64,000 nucleotides of DNA from Botryotinia globosa (lineage: Eukaryota; Ascomycota; Leotiomycetes; Helotiales; Sclerotiniaceae): the NCBI GenBank assembly GCA_014898425.1, contig RCSZ01000003.1:868001-932000 (forward strand), read 5' to 3'. The notes under the pieces were generated by a model. The model did not search any database and was not told where the DNA came from. It saw nothing but the letters and a program-made list of their open reading frames with translations. The translations under genes were made by a program, and so were the position numbers. Of this stretch, positions 1 through 11,141 are shown one piece after another. The stretch's first letter is position 1. Every line of letters starts with the position of its first letter.

Positions 1-2396
1 GTTGGCACCACAAGGAAATATACTTGGATCGTAAAGAGTTTAGTAGAATGGGTGGATGCGTGTAGCCAAAGATATTCAATATTCAAAATCAAAATCAATA
101 AGAATAACAACCTTACACGCTCAGATGCAAAAGATAGGTAGGATTTTGGAGAATTACTCGTTGATGAACCGGCTTAGGAAAGCGCTGTGCCGCAAAGTCA
201 CGTCCTCGGGGAGGATTTCGATATAAAGTGGTACTTTATTATGACTTTCGCGCGTGGACCTGGCATCGGCGGGGGGGTTGAGAGGATGTGAGGATGTGAG
301 GATGTGAGGATGTGAGGATGTGAGGATTACTTCGTTTGTCTCTACAACGTATCTGACAATATGTACGTACGTACAGATAAGAGTACGACCCGCACCCTCT
401 CGTTTTAATTATATATTCTGGTTCCTCACATGAAGAACATTCCATGGACATTATTGTTCCTATTGTTATTGTCGCGAATACCTAGGTAAATCATATACAT
501 AATACACGATAGATGTACTGGTGCCAAAACAAACACACTCCTTGGTCCCTTGTCGCGATGAGTACAAAATCTGCAATGTTGAAGCGAGACAAGAAATGAA
601 CATAAGAGTCCAAATAATAGGCTGATAACACCCTTCAGAAAAGGACTACCTAGGTAGGTACCATCCATTATGGCTTTCTCGATGCAAGAAGAAATCAAAG
701 TTGACCCAATCATATCCGTCAATCCATGTCTTTTGATCCTCCCCGCTTGCATATATGCAGACTACAAGCATGACGGGCGCTTACAAGTTTATTTTCCAGA
801 TATACACACTACATACCTGGGTTCTTTTGACGGCTTCCATGATCCATTGTCTTGAATTGAAGTAGCCCGAGTATATTTGTATCTACATACATGAAATATA
901 CAACTTAGTGCTCAACTGACATGTCTAGTGTTGACTCCATTTATCCTGATTATAACGGAAGGTGGGTAATCTCAATTCGAAACATGAGAAATCACAGCAG
1001 CATATGTACAATACCGGCAACTGATCTCATGTTATCACAAATTCTATAAACCGGAGAACCGTTTCCTGATTCATATACAAAGTAACATTTGGACGGGAAC
1101 AAAGTATCTCATGATGTTCCATGTCTCGAAACTCGTAAAGTCGCCATGGAAGGATGAAGGGGCAGGGAACAACGTCTATTGTCAAGGAACAGAAAAACAC
1201 TGACGACAATCAATCCAACAGTTGCAAATCGCGAACCAAACGGCTGGGTCTATCATGACAGCAACAATGGCTTCAACTATACCCAGATTAGGTGCATTGC
1301 GAACATCACTGCCAATATTTGAGCACTTCGGGATAAAGTAATAAGCATAAGCATATCCGAAACCACGGGAATGTCATTCAAGTTAGTTAGATGGGTCGGC
1401 CGGTCATCATCGCTCAAACAAAAATCTACCAGTCTTGCGCCAGTGTGGGCGGGCGGAACGAATATCGTGGACTGGCTACACGGAATGATGTTCTCTATCT
1501 GGTGGTCCATTCCGATGGTAATGACATTATCCTAGTCCTTGTTAATACTCTCCGTAGGTACCTGTGTCGAAAGTTTCCTCTCTTCAAGGCCTTAGATCGA
1601 TCGATGCAAAATCCCCAAATCCATATTTGTTCTGATTCGACGAGCTCCTCGTAATTTTGACGACTTATCAAAATCAAGCAATACGCGTCGAAGTTTGATG
1701 CAAGTTTGCACCAACATGACTCCACCGCTTCTAGCCTTATAGACACGCCAGCTTTTCCCATTCTCTGCATTGCATGAGGTTATAAGAGACCACTCATTGA
1801 CTTTCGCTCTTACAAAACGGCAAAGTCCTGGTTGGTAGAGTAAGCTCCTGCCGTCGGTGAATACTAGAAGGTTCTCGTTAGTGGCTTGTCAGATTTAAGT
1901 GCACTCCACATCAATACAGCCCAAGTCCAATGCGTTGTACGTGCATGATAGAGAACCAGTTCCTTGGGACAACTTCTACCAGCAATTATCAAGTGTTATT
2001 TGGGCGCTTGGTGAACGTCTGATAGTGTTCCCAAAACAACCAACAATGCATGTACGAAAGTATGGTATGATTCTGTTGGAAATAATCCTTGATTGTGAAA
2101 ATTCGATAATGAGCCGCAAAAATTATCTCCCCCCCTCCTCCGTGCAAAAATTCAACCCCGCTCGCAAATGTTTACTACACACCAATCACCGTTGGGTGTA
2201 GCCCTGGAACGCCCACGCCAAAATCTGTAGCATTTGGATTATGATCTCCAATCAACGCCTATACCATCTGCCTCCCTGTCTGCTATGGTATCGTCTAATC
2301 GCATATCGCGCTTCTTCCGATTGAGTAGATTGAGAAATTGGGATCATCCGAATCGAGGTGTGTACGAGTAAAAGGTAATATGGCTGATTTGACTTA
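1..2396. other. Gene-less left flank
   Basis: No convincing gene was found. Short open frames on both strands lack recognisable motifs, splice structure or protein-like composition. An 8-base tandem repeat lies at 283-327. The 3' end of the RPB10 gene lies just to the right on the minus strand, so the last few hundred bases probably include its 3' untranslated region. Confidence 0.6.
283..327. repeat. 8-bp tandem repeat (aggatgtg), about 5.6 copies
   Basis: The unit AGGATGTG is repeated without interruption. It lies in non-coding sequence and has no evident function. Confidence 0.9.
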
Positions 2397-2846
2397 TTAA
2401 CCGTTCAAAGCGGCCTTTTTCGCATCTCTCTCCGCAGGATTGTATCTAACGAATCGGTCAGTAAATGAGGAAGCAATTGTTTATCTGACATGTAAATGCA
2501 GCTCTCTGCTTCTTTGTTCGTCTGCCACAACAATGGGAGTGATATTCCGTACCTAAGAAGTTTCTCGATGAGGTCGACATGGGTCATGATCATGCGACGG
2601 CAGCAGTATCTCTTTAAAGTGAGCTCATCCATAGCATCACTATAACAATTTATTAGTATTGTGGAGCAATAAGAACAGTATGCAATGTGGTTCTCTAACC
2701 CGTCGTTGACTCCCTCGTCAATGAGCTTGACATATCGCTCCCAGATGTCTCCGGTAACCTGTTCTGCCAGTTAGCGCACGACTCTCGCGCAAATGCTTGA
2801 TGTTGTTTACCTTTCCGCAAGAGAAACAACGAACTGGAATAATCAT
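2397..2846 (-). CDS. RPB10: RNA polymerases I, II and III subunit Rpb10 (ABC10-beta)
   Basis: This is the small zinc-binding subunit shared by all three nuclear RNA polymerases, 76 residues when spliced, the usual family size. Exons on the minus strand are 2846-2811, 2758-2700, 2639-2553 and 2445-2397; introns are 52, 60 and 107 bases with GT..AG ends, the first with a GCTAAC branch site. The protein begins [13 protein letters not shown] and contains LKRYCCRRM, giving the family's atypical zinc ligands Cys7, Cys10, Cys44 and Cys45. The [13 protein letters not shown] segment is also diagnostic. The start is fixed by the invariant N-terminus. The gene diverges from the NAN1 homologue. Four exons for 76 codons explains why no single open frame shows it. 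Identification is very secure; exon ends are inferred from splice sites and phase. Confidence 0.97.
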
Positions 2847-3082
2847 TTTGATGCGTATAGGTGTAGATGTGAATATCTGCGATGATGTTGTGGTTTCTAG
2901 GATATAAATTGAAGTTCTGCGCTTGAGTTGATACCAAGAACTTTTTTATTTATCGCCGGAACAACTATCGGTAGATCTTCGGTTATCTAATAAAAAAAAT
3001 AAAAAACGTTCAGAGCTTCTGCCTCATATTTGCCAATCCGAACCTTGAACTCTTTCAACTTTCAAAGGCTTTTGACAGCACA
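2847..3082. promoter_or_regulatory. Shared divergent promoter region, RPB10 / NAN1
   Basis: Only 236 bases separate the two start codons, which point away from each other, so both promoters must lie here. The stretch has an AT-rich centre with an A-run near 2991-3005. No specific factor site can be named from sequence alone. Confidence 0.6.
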
Positions 3083-6000
3083 ATGGCTTCCATATTGAAG
3101 CGCAAAAGAGTTCAAACAGAGGTAGCAGATATTCCCAAGAGGTCTAAACCTACCTCAGAATCTGCGGATACTTCTACCAAATTTGTTCAGAGCAATGGCG
3201 GGTTTGATATTTTTGAAGCGCTAGGAAAGGGAAAAGAATTGGCCCAGGTCAATGGCGCGCATGTCAAAGATGAATTAGAATCAACAGAGGTTATCGATTT
3301 TGAGGATCTATTTGAGGATGTGCCATTACAATCTACGGATTCGCAGGCAAAACCAGGAATGAAGCCGAAGAAGGAAATTTGGGAAAAGAAAATCCCACAG
3401 GCCCCCAAGCCAGTGAAAGATCAAAGCTGGAATATTTCAGAACCTGTTGGTGGACGTATGATCGAAGCCGATCCTATTTTTACAGAAGACGAGAAGTATG
3501 TCATCGATTTTCTCTTTGCGACAAGCTCAATTGCTAACTAAAACCAAGGTCTATGATCTTAGCAACCCGAATGAGCCTCCTCATCTACTCAACCTCCGAT
3601 TCTCTCCTCACCCGAACGATAAAATTCGACCACTCGAAACATCCTTTTGCTCACATTGTCGCATACGAGCTCTCGCCGACTGATTCTAATATCGTTTGGG
3701 CAGCCTTGTCTGATGGAGCCATATACCGCCTGGACTGGACTTCGGGAACTGGCAACGATCAATCCTGGAAGATTTCATCTACCGGTTGCATACATATGAC
3801 TGTCGCTTCTATGGTATCCGCTGGGCGACGTAGAGATGTAGTATTCACGACCGAACCCAAGAAGGACGGCGGCTGGCGAATTACCGCGAATGAATTGACT
3901 CAGCCTGGTTCGCCAATACAAACAGTCGCAAGAACCATTTATACTTCAACAAACCCAATCAACTATTTAAAAACTGCCAATGGAGGCTCTGTACTGCTAG
4001 CGGCATCTGGAAAGAGCATCTTACTTGGTTATGTTCGGAACTTGGATTTCGATACTACTGACAAGATCAAGTACGTATTCCGTATGTTTGATTCGACTGC
4101 TCCTATAATGTCTTTGGATGCACGAGTATATCCTAGAACAGGTACCGACGACAGAAACATATCAAAAAAGATACCACTTGTTGATGTAGTGGTTGGTGAT
4201 GCGAAAGGATTCATCTTCATACATCGTGATTTGCTAGGCAATCTCATACAATCAGAAAATAAAAACTATGCATCCATGATCAACCTTGTACCGACAAGAT
4301 TACATTGGCACAGAAGGGGTGTCCAGACCGTCAAGTGGTCTCTAGATGGTATGTATACTTTTCGCGCTTTACTCTCTAGCAACACCTGAGCTAACCCGAT
4401 AATAGGAAACTACATTATATCAGGAGGCAGCGAAACAGTCCTTGTGCTTTGGCAATTAGATACCGGAAAGACGCAGTTTTTGCCTCACATGACATCTACT
4501 ATTCTGAATGTGGTCGTATCTCCTTCTGGCTCCTCGTACGGGATCCAGCTTGCTGACAATTCTGCGATGGTGTTGTCTACAGCCGAATTGGAACCGACGG
4601 CAAATTTTGCTGGCATTCAATCCAGTGTCACCCAATACGCCGAACCTCGAGCAGATGAAGTGCAGAGAGCAAAATCCCATTTCTATAAATTTCATGTTGT
4701 CCAGCGGACACCTGCTGTTATTAGTTCTGTAAATCCTTCTCATCTGTTCCTTGGTGTTGGACAAACTCCAGAAGTGCCATTTTACGAAGCTCCTGTTAGA
4801 AATTGTTCATTCTTACAGACCTATGATCTGAGTGCTGGACACAATGTATCAAAACAAGCTCTTGCAAGGACAAATGTCACCAGTATTAACGAGACACCAA
4901 ATGCACTTCCAGTGTCGGAACCCAGAGTCACTCATATTCAGAAATCCCACGATGGCCTTTGGTTAGCTACTGTTGATGAGTGGACGCCATCTCACGCCGA
5001 CCTCGATTTCGTAACCCACCAGGCTACAAACCCATTTGCTGAATTGAAACTGAGGCGCGAAATCTGTCTGAAGTTCTGGCAGTGGAAAGAAGCAGAGCAG
5101 ACATGGGAATTGGTATCGCGAATCAATACTCCACACATGGCAAGTGATGCCGCACCTGGAGCCGGGCAAATCCTGGGTCTGGCCGCAGATCCTAGCTCCT
5201 TGAGATTTTCTACGATAGGAGAAGACAGTGTGGTGCGAACGTGGGTCCCAAAAACTCGAAAAAGAGATGGCATCGCTGTCAAGGATGGAAAGGGCAACGC
5301 TCTCAAAAACTGGCACTGCCAACATGAAATTCAACTTGAAAAGTCTGAACTGACCGATGACTACTTGCGTAGCACGCCATACAATGGGGCTATAGCGTTC
5401 GCGGACGATGGCTCAATTCTCGCTGCAGCATTTGGTAAAAACGGAACAGTTCACATGATCGATCCCGAACAAGGCTCCGTCACAGCTTCACAACACGGCC
5501 TATTTGAAGGTAGCATCGTGGCCATGGAGATCCTGGGCAGAGATCTCATAACCCTGTCCGATTCGATTCGTGTACATGATTTGGTTTCGGATCAATTGAG
5601 GTATAGCTTAAAGCTATACAAATCTATCACACGCCTGCATATCATACAAAAAATCGAGATGATGCATTTAGCCATCAATCGAAACAGTCGCACATTCGCA
5701 GTCGCCATTCCAATGAGACTCACTCCTCCATCAGCAGAGGAGCTTAGAGAGCAAACTTTCCCGCCAACGTATTCTGGGTTCGCCGTTTTTGGCCAGGAAA
5801 GTCAAGTGCCACTGTTGACCGAGTGCTTCGCGACTGCGGTCTCGGCTATTATACCCACCGAGGATTCGGAAGGATTCTTGGTCCTTAATGGGGCTGCTGA
5901 AGTCCGAAATGTGATGAAGAAGGGCACTCAACCAATAACCGCATTAGCCCAATCAACTACTGAGCTTCAATTAGATGCGATTGCAGATGAGTCAACTGGT

Positions 6001-6222
6001 GATCTTCTACAAATAATTGAGGATGTTGAGGATGAGCCGGAAGAAGCTGAACCTTTGTCGCCCGCAGTTATTGAGGAAGATGATGATACACCTGTTGTGA
6101 CACAACAAGCACTTTCAGGTGTATTTGATATTGGGCCAGCATTTGCATTGCCACCCTTAGAGGAGATGTTCTATCAAGTGGCAGGATTGTTTTCTAGTAA
6201 ACCTTTGGAACAGATGGTATAA
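3083..6222 (+). CDS. NAN1: U3 snoRNP-associated WD40 protein Nan1/Utp17 (WDR75-like)
   Basis: Predicted to be the Utp17 component of the t-UTP/UtpA subcomplex of the small-subunit processome, acting in the nucleolus in pre-18S rRNA processing and rDNA transcription. Exons 3083-3495, 3549-4348 and 4406-6222 encode 1009 residues; the 53- and 57-base introns start GTATGT and join in phase. A basic KRKR cluster lies at residues 6-9 and the first 130 residues are low-complexity. Beta-propeller blades follow, with segments such as GNYIISGGSETVLVLW (about residues 405-420) and FAVAI/TVHMIDPEQG-type strands. The C-terminus has an acidic ED/EE stretch. Length is close to yeast Nan1 (about 900) with the same organisation. 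The start lies in a good context (cacaATGgc). Assignment rests on family resemblance of the WD region; another large nucleolar WD40 protein is the main alternative. Confidence 0.9.
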
Positions 6223-6738
6223 TGAATTTTAATGGTTTCTGTACTTTAAGTTGGCATAGCGAGGGCGGTTTATAAAACCTTGAGCGTTAGGGGGCTTTGT
6301 ATATGGCTGTACAGAGCTTAAAAGTATTCTTACCTTGCAGACTTTGGCGAGCTTACTTTGGCGAGTTTTCCTTGACTTGGAATAAAATGTTAATATTACC
6401 TACCTTACCTATCGATATGCTTCATGATTTTTTCTCCTTTGTGAGGAGACCCTTCAGCGGTTACATATCTTCTTACTTTTCATTAAGGGTCGTTTTATGC
6501 GGATCGCGCCAGATAACGAAATGACCCCGCACCCCACTTCCCATCTAGGGTTCATGGATTTGTTCACTAAGCCGAGCTTTACTTGGAGTAACATCACATC
6601 ATATTACTAGCAAATTCGTGATTTTCGTGATTCTCTGAATTACAATTTCCATAAAATCCCATGATATAAAGTTTTCCTCTTCTATAATACAATTTTCAAT
6701 ACCTGGCACTGTACAAAGAAATACCACTGCCATACATA
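6223..6738. other. Intergenic spacer
   Basis: 516 bases between two co-directional genes. It should hold the 3' end of the NAN1 transcript and the promoter of the oxygenase gene. I see no RNA gene or repeat. Confidence 0.6.
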
Positions 6739-7984
6739 ATGTCCTTCACCAATATCCCATTACTCGACCTTTCTCTCGCCAGATCCCCAGAAACTAAACC
6801 CGACTTTCTGGATCAACTGCGCCATGCATTACTCGAAGTGGGATTTCTATATCTGAAGAACGTTGGGATAACCCAGGAATTAATAGATAATGTTATCGAG
6901 GAAGGGGTCAAGTTCTTTGATATTCCTCTGGAGGAAAAGTAGGTTTTCTCTGCTCACTTCTCACATTTCACTCCATCCATATACTTATATCAACACCCAA
7001 TAGATATACCAAACCTCCAATCTAACTTTATTCAGGATCAAAATCCAAATGGTCAACGCGCCCTCGTTCCTAGGCTACTCCCCCCTCTCTGCCGAAATCA
7101 CCGCCCACGCGATCGATCAACGCGAACAAATCGATCTCTCCACTCCCCATCCCATCCCTACCGCTACCGATCCCCTCCACTACAATCTCCTCGCTCCCAA
7201 TCTCTGGCCCTCGCCCACCTATCTCCCTAACTTCCGCCCCGTTTTCGAATCATACATCAAACAAATGGGTGATATCTCCATGTTTTTCACCAGTTTGATT
7301 GCAGAAGCCATTGGACTCCCCGCGAATGCTTTTGAGCGATATTTTGATACCGATCAACAGCATAAATTAAAAGTGGTTAAGTATCCGGATTTGAAGGAAT
7401 TGGGTCTGCGGCCCGAACAAGAGGGTCAGGGAGTAGGTCCGCACAAGGATTCCATGTTGACGTCGTATTTATTGCAGGTTGGGGATAGGAAGGGGCTACA
7501 GGTGCAGAATTTGAGAAGGGAGTGGATCGATTGTCCGCCGATTGAAGGGACGTTGGTGGTGGCTATTGGACAGGGAATGGAGGCGCTGACGAAGGGGGTT
7601 TGTATGAGTACCACGCATAGGGTCTTGAGTCCGCAGTATGGAGGGGGGCCGAGATATAGTGTGCCGTTTTTTCAGGGGGTGAGGGGTAGTACGAGGTTTG
7701 AGGAGTTGAATGAGGTGGGGATTGGGGAAGTGAAAGAGGAGGTTAGGCAGATGAGGAGAAAGGTTTTGGAGAGTGTGGGGAGTAGGTTGGATGATGTGGA
7801 GTTTACTTTTAGAGGGGGTGGAAAGGCGGATACGCTAGGGGAGGCGACGTTAAGAAATAGGATTAAGAGCCATGTGGATGTGGGAGAAAAATGGTATCCA
7901 GAAATTCTTGCCGATATAAGAGCAGAGCAAGAAGCGGAACGCAGACAAAAGGGTTTACCCGTTACTCTACCCGCAGAAACATAA
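6739..7984 (+). CDS. 2-oxoglutarate/Fe(II)-dependent oxygenase (isopenicillin N synthase-like)
   Basis: A cytosolic non-heme iron oxygenase of the IPNS/flavonol synthase superfamily; substrate unknown. Exons 6739-6938 and 7036-7984 (intron 97 bases, GTAGGT..CAG) give 382 residues. The N-terminal DIOX_N-like part starts IPLLDLS and includes VGFLYLKNVGI. The jelly-roll core carries the iron triad His203 and Asp205 (GPHKDS) and His261 (TTHRV), followed by the 2-oxoglutarate-binding RYS (Arg273, Ser275). All key residues are present, so it should be active. There is no signal peptide and no biosynthetic cluster beside it. The coding strand changes from C-rich to G-rich near the middle of exon 2. 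Family is secure, reaction is not. Confidence 0.92.
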
Positions 7985-8363
7985 GGCAGAGATGCATTGT
8001 CTCAGATAAATTCAATAGTCCATATGAATCCAACCAAGTCAAGCCCCTTTTCGTTGTTGTATGGCGATCCGAATCACCTTCTAGTCCCGATCCATTACTC
8101 ATCATGCGAAGTAAAACACACATTTGTAGATAAGCAGATTGTTCTGGTTCAGATAGCTAGTCTGCTGGCTTGTGAATAAACGCCATTATATCTCCCGCCC
8201 ATGCGCCAATCGCTTGTTCTTCTTTCGCAAATTGATATCAACCCTCTGATCATCGAAACCCAAAAATTTCCTCTACCACATCTGTCCAACCGTAAAATAT
8301 CGTTTTGTCGTCATTGCGTCGTACGAAATCGTAAGATGAGTCGCGCAAAGAAGTATCGAGGAT
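7985..8363. other. Convergent intergenic region
   Basis: 379 bases between the oxygenase stop and the stop of the convergent zinc-protein gene. It should contain both 3' untranslated regions; nothing else is visible. Confidence 0.55.
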
Positions 8364-9041
8364 TTATTTCTTGCCAACTAATGCAGCCTGCTGAGCCATA
8401 AACGATGGGAAGCAGAGTTCCGGTCCTTTTGAGTGCTTGTTCATGGCGTGTTCGGTGAGACTGGTTATGGGATATTAGTTTCGGTGTGGTTTGACGTTGG
8501 CTTGATGCTTGAAGAAAGAAAACGACTGCGGGTATCCCAGAATTCCTTGCATCCTTTTTTCCCTCCCTCTTTCTCTTCCTGCAGGATTCTCCCCGCCCCG
8601 ACGCATAATTCCCAGAATACCCGCACCTTTTCTTTCTAGCCTGACGATTGTGCGAAATGGCAGATATGAATCGCAAACGAAGAAATAAAATACTCACGCA
8701 GGCAGTCTAGTGGTCTTCAAGAAAGTCGTCTTGCAAACCTCGCATTGAATATCCTTTGCTGACTCGTTGACCTTCAGTTGCGACTTTGCGACACCCTTCT
8801 CAGCATCTTTTTGATTGCGTGCACGCTTGGAAGCTGCTTTTGCGCCCTGTGAAAAGGTTAGGTCTCCAGGATTTAGAATGCGACGATCATAGTTCGTGGT
8901 CGAAAACCGGGTTGAGAGACCCCAACCAAGATGGAGAATCTCCCTGGCCTTGCTTGACCGGACAAGAAAAAAGGGTTATAGAGTTTAAAGGGGAAATAAG
9001 GGTGAGAGAAGAGAGATCAAACTTACATTGCCTCCTCCCAT
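8364..9041 (-). CDS. Small CxxC/HxxxxH zinc-binding protein (4F5 / At2g23090-like family)
   Basis: An 86-residue protein from three exons on the minus strand: 9041-9027 (codes only MGGGN), 8846-8698 and 8460-8364; introns are 180 and 237 bases. The N-terminus MGGGNGAKAASKRARNQKD is the conserved basic start of this eukaryotic family (Pfam 4F5 followed by a zinc-binding segment). Cys40, Cys43, His59 and His64 form one C2H2-type site in CEVCKTTF..HAMNKH, and CFPSF follows as in relatives. The family is widespread but poorly characterised; the basic N-terminus suggests nucleic-acid or ribosome association, which is inference. The tiny first exon and long introns hide it from single-frame ORF calling. 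The splice phases (0 and 2) agree with the family sequence, so the model is secure. Confidence 0.93.
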
Positions 9042-9709
9042 TTTGAAAGATGTTTTGGTTGAATGAAGAAGTTATTAAATTGTGTATATAGTAGAAGTTG
9101 GGGGGGGGGGGGAGAGAAGAGAAGAGAAGAGGAGAGGAGAAAAGTAAGAAGTTCTGGAACTTTTAATGCGTGTACCAATAATATTTTTTTTTTGCTTGCG
9201 GAGTCCGATAAGATACCTAAGGTGGACGGAGTAGAGTATAGTATGTATTGGACTTATTACTTTACTACTGTATCATCTCCAGCTACTTTATTATTACTAT
9301 TACTTGTCAAAATAATAATAACAATAATAAATAAAAATTAATTTAATTCGCTTAACTACGGTGTATATGTATTACATATAAATTAGCTCCATTTAAGTAA
9401 TAATTAATAATCTCATATTTTGTTTTATCTAAGCCCAAAACAGCATTAACATTTCACCTAGCATCCATAACATAAAATCCACGTCGCGTCGCGCATTCCC
9501 TCCTCCCCATCTCTTCTCTTCTCTTCTCTTTTTATTTTACTTTTATTTATTCTTCAAAATAAAAACTTCCATCAACTTCATCAATATACTTTGGAGATTC
9601 CTCTTGAATGCTTCGTTCTATTTCAAATTCTCTCAATCCTCTATTCGGAAGTCCAAGAAAATCGACAGTTGAAGATTGTTTAGAGAGAGAGAAAGATCAA
9701 GAATTTACC
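9042..9709. other. Divergent intergenic region with poly-G/GA tract
   Basis: 668 bases between divergent genes, expected to hold both promoters. It contains a run of 13 G followed by GA-rich repeats (9100-9143), an AT-rich middle (9290-9420), and CT-rich sequence near 9510-9530. An in-frame upstream ATG at 9608 could extend the downstream protein by 34 residues, but that stretch is less protein-like than the chosen start. Confidence 0.6.
9100..9143. repeat. Poly-G run and GAGAA-rich tract
   Basis: Thirteen consecutive G (9100-9112) run into repeats of AGAGA/GAAGA, a simple-sequence purine tract 60-100 bases upstream of the zinc-protein start. Confidence 0.85.
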
Positions 9710-11141
9710 ATGTCTTCACCAAATGATATTACTCTCGCTGAGTTCAACCAAACGTTGGCAAGATACCCTGCTCTACTCAATAAATATGCAACAGACAGTA
9801 AGTTCATTCTTTCCTTGATCGTTCACGAAAGATTGCGTTGTTGATTTAATATTCTATTTAGCAAAAGATGGTGTTACTCCACTTCAAGAGCTCGATAGAT
9901 TCAGATATGTTGAGGCGCCAGCAAAGTTTAAGGATGGTTCAAACACTTTCTCTATTGAAGATATCACAAAGTTGGTTGATTGGAAACTGTAAGTCTATTT
10001 CATTCCCATTATTTGCTTTATTTTCAATTGTTTTCCTTTTTTCGCGATATTTTGTTTGTCGATTGGTAGGTGGAGAAGAACCCGCGTTTGGAGGTCTGAA
10101 GCTCGGCTTTCCCGAGGCTCCTTCACTTTCCCGCCCTCATCGCAAAAAATTAAAGAAAAAATATTTCATCTTATTTTTCTTATTTCTTCGTCTCTAGAGT
10201 TACCATGAAATGTCATTTCAATTTATTTCTATACTAATTTTCGATTTAGTCGACATGGTGCCTACCGTCCAGGTTTCTTGAAGAAGGTTGGCAAAAACTC
10301 AGATGAGCTTGTTGAGGCTGCTACCAAGGATGCTTTCGACTACTACAAGACCAACCCAACAGATATTGGTGTTGTCATCAACAAACTCAAGGATCCTTTG
10401 ATGGGAATTGGACCGGCTACTGCCTCCCTCATCCTCTCTGTCCGTTATCCTGACCATGTGACATTCTTCAGTGATGAATGCTTCAAATGGCTCGTCAATG
10501 ATGGAGAACACAAACCAACACCAAAATACAACGTTGCCGAGTTTGAGAAAATCCACGCCGCCGCTAAATCCTTGGCCACTCGTCTCCGTGTCAATCCTCT
10601 TCAAATTGAGAAGGTTGCTTTCGTCATCATCAAGGAAACTGAGCCAGTTCTCGTCCCAAGGGAGAAGCCCGTCCCCAGTGGCCGTGGCCGAGGTCGTCCA
10701 TCCAAGCCTGATAGTGAGAAGAAGATCAAGGTTCCTTCCGGTCGTGGACGTGGCCGACCTTCCAGTGGTATCGTAAAGCCTAAACCTACTCCAAGAGTTC
10801 CAAAACCTCCCAAGGAGCCAAAAGCCCCAAAAGAGCCCAAGCCTGCCAAGGAACCCAAAGCTGCTAAGACTCCTAAGTCTCCAAAGGCAAAGGCTGTTGT
10901 TGAGAAGAAAACTCCAGGAAAGAGAGGAAGACCCGCAAAGGTGCCTGCTGCCGAAGGTGATGTTGCCGAAAAGCTTGTTGCTACACCAAGCTCGGGTAAG
11001 AAGAGAGGAAGACCCGCCAAAGAACAAACCAGCGACACTCCAGCATCTGCTACCCCTGCTAGCAAGAAGAGAAAGGCATCTGATGATGCTGGTACGCCAA
11101 GCTCTGCTGGTCGTGGTCGCCCCAAGAAGGTCAAGGCTTGA
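9710..11141 (+). CDS. Helix-hairpin-helix protein with C-terminal AT-hooks
   Basis: A likely nuclear DNA-binding protein of unknown function, 368 residues from exons 9710-9797, 9862-9988 and 10250-11141 (introns 64 and 261 bases). The first 200 residues form a compact helical domain containing a helix-hairpin-helix-like LMGIGPATASLIL, as in HhH-GPD DNA glycosylases, followed by YPDHVTFFSDE. I do not see the glycosylase's Lys/Asp catalytic hairpin clearly, so catalysis is doubtful. The C-terminal 150 residues are Lys/Pro/Ala-rich, with five AT-hook-like cores (GRGRGRPSK, GRGRGRPSS, GKRGRPAK, KKRGRPAK, GRGRPKK) and PKEPK repeats. AT-hooks bind the minor groove of AT-rich DNA. I chose the ATG at 9710; the in-frame ATG at 9608 is possible. 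Domain reading is fairly sure, function unknown. Confidence 0.85.

Noticed and set aside
9608..9709. Upstream in-frame ATG extending the AT-hook protein by 34 residues
   Set aside because: The extension is not needed for the domain, and the ATG at 9710 has the better context (accATGt). It is kept as an alternative only.
10299..11134. Long minus-strand open frames opposite the AT-hook gene (242 and 177 codons)
   Set aside because: Shadows of the Lys/Pro-rich coding strand; low-complexity composition and no family features.
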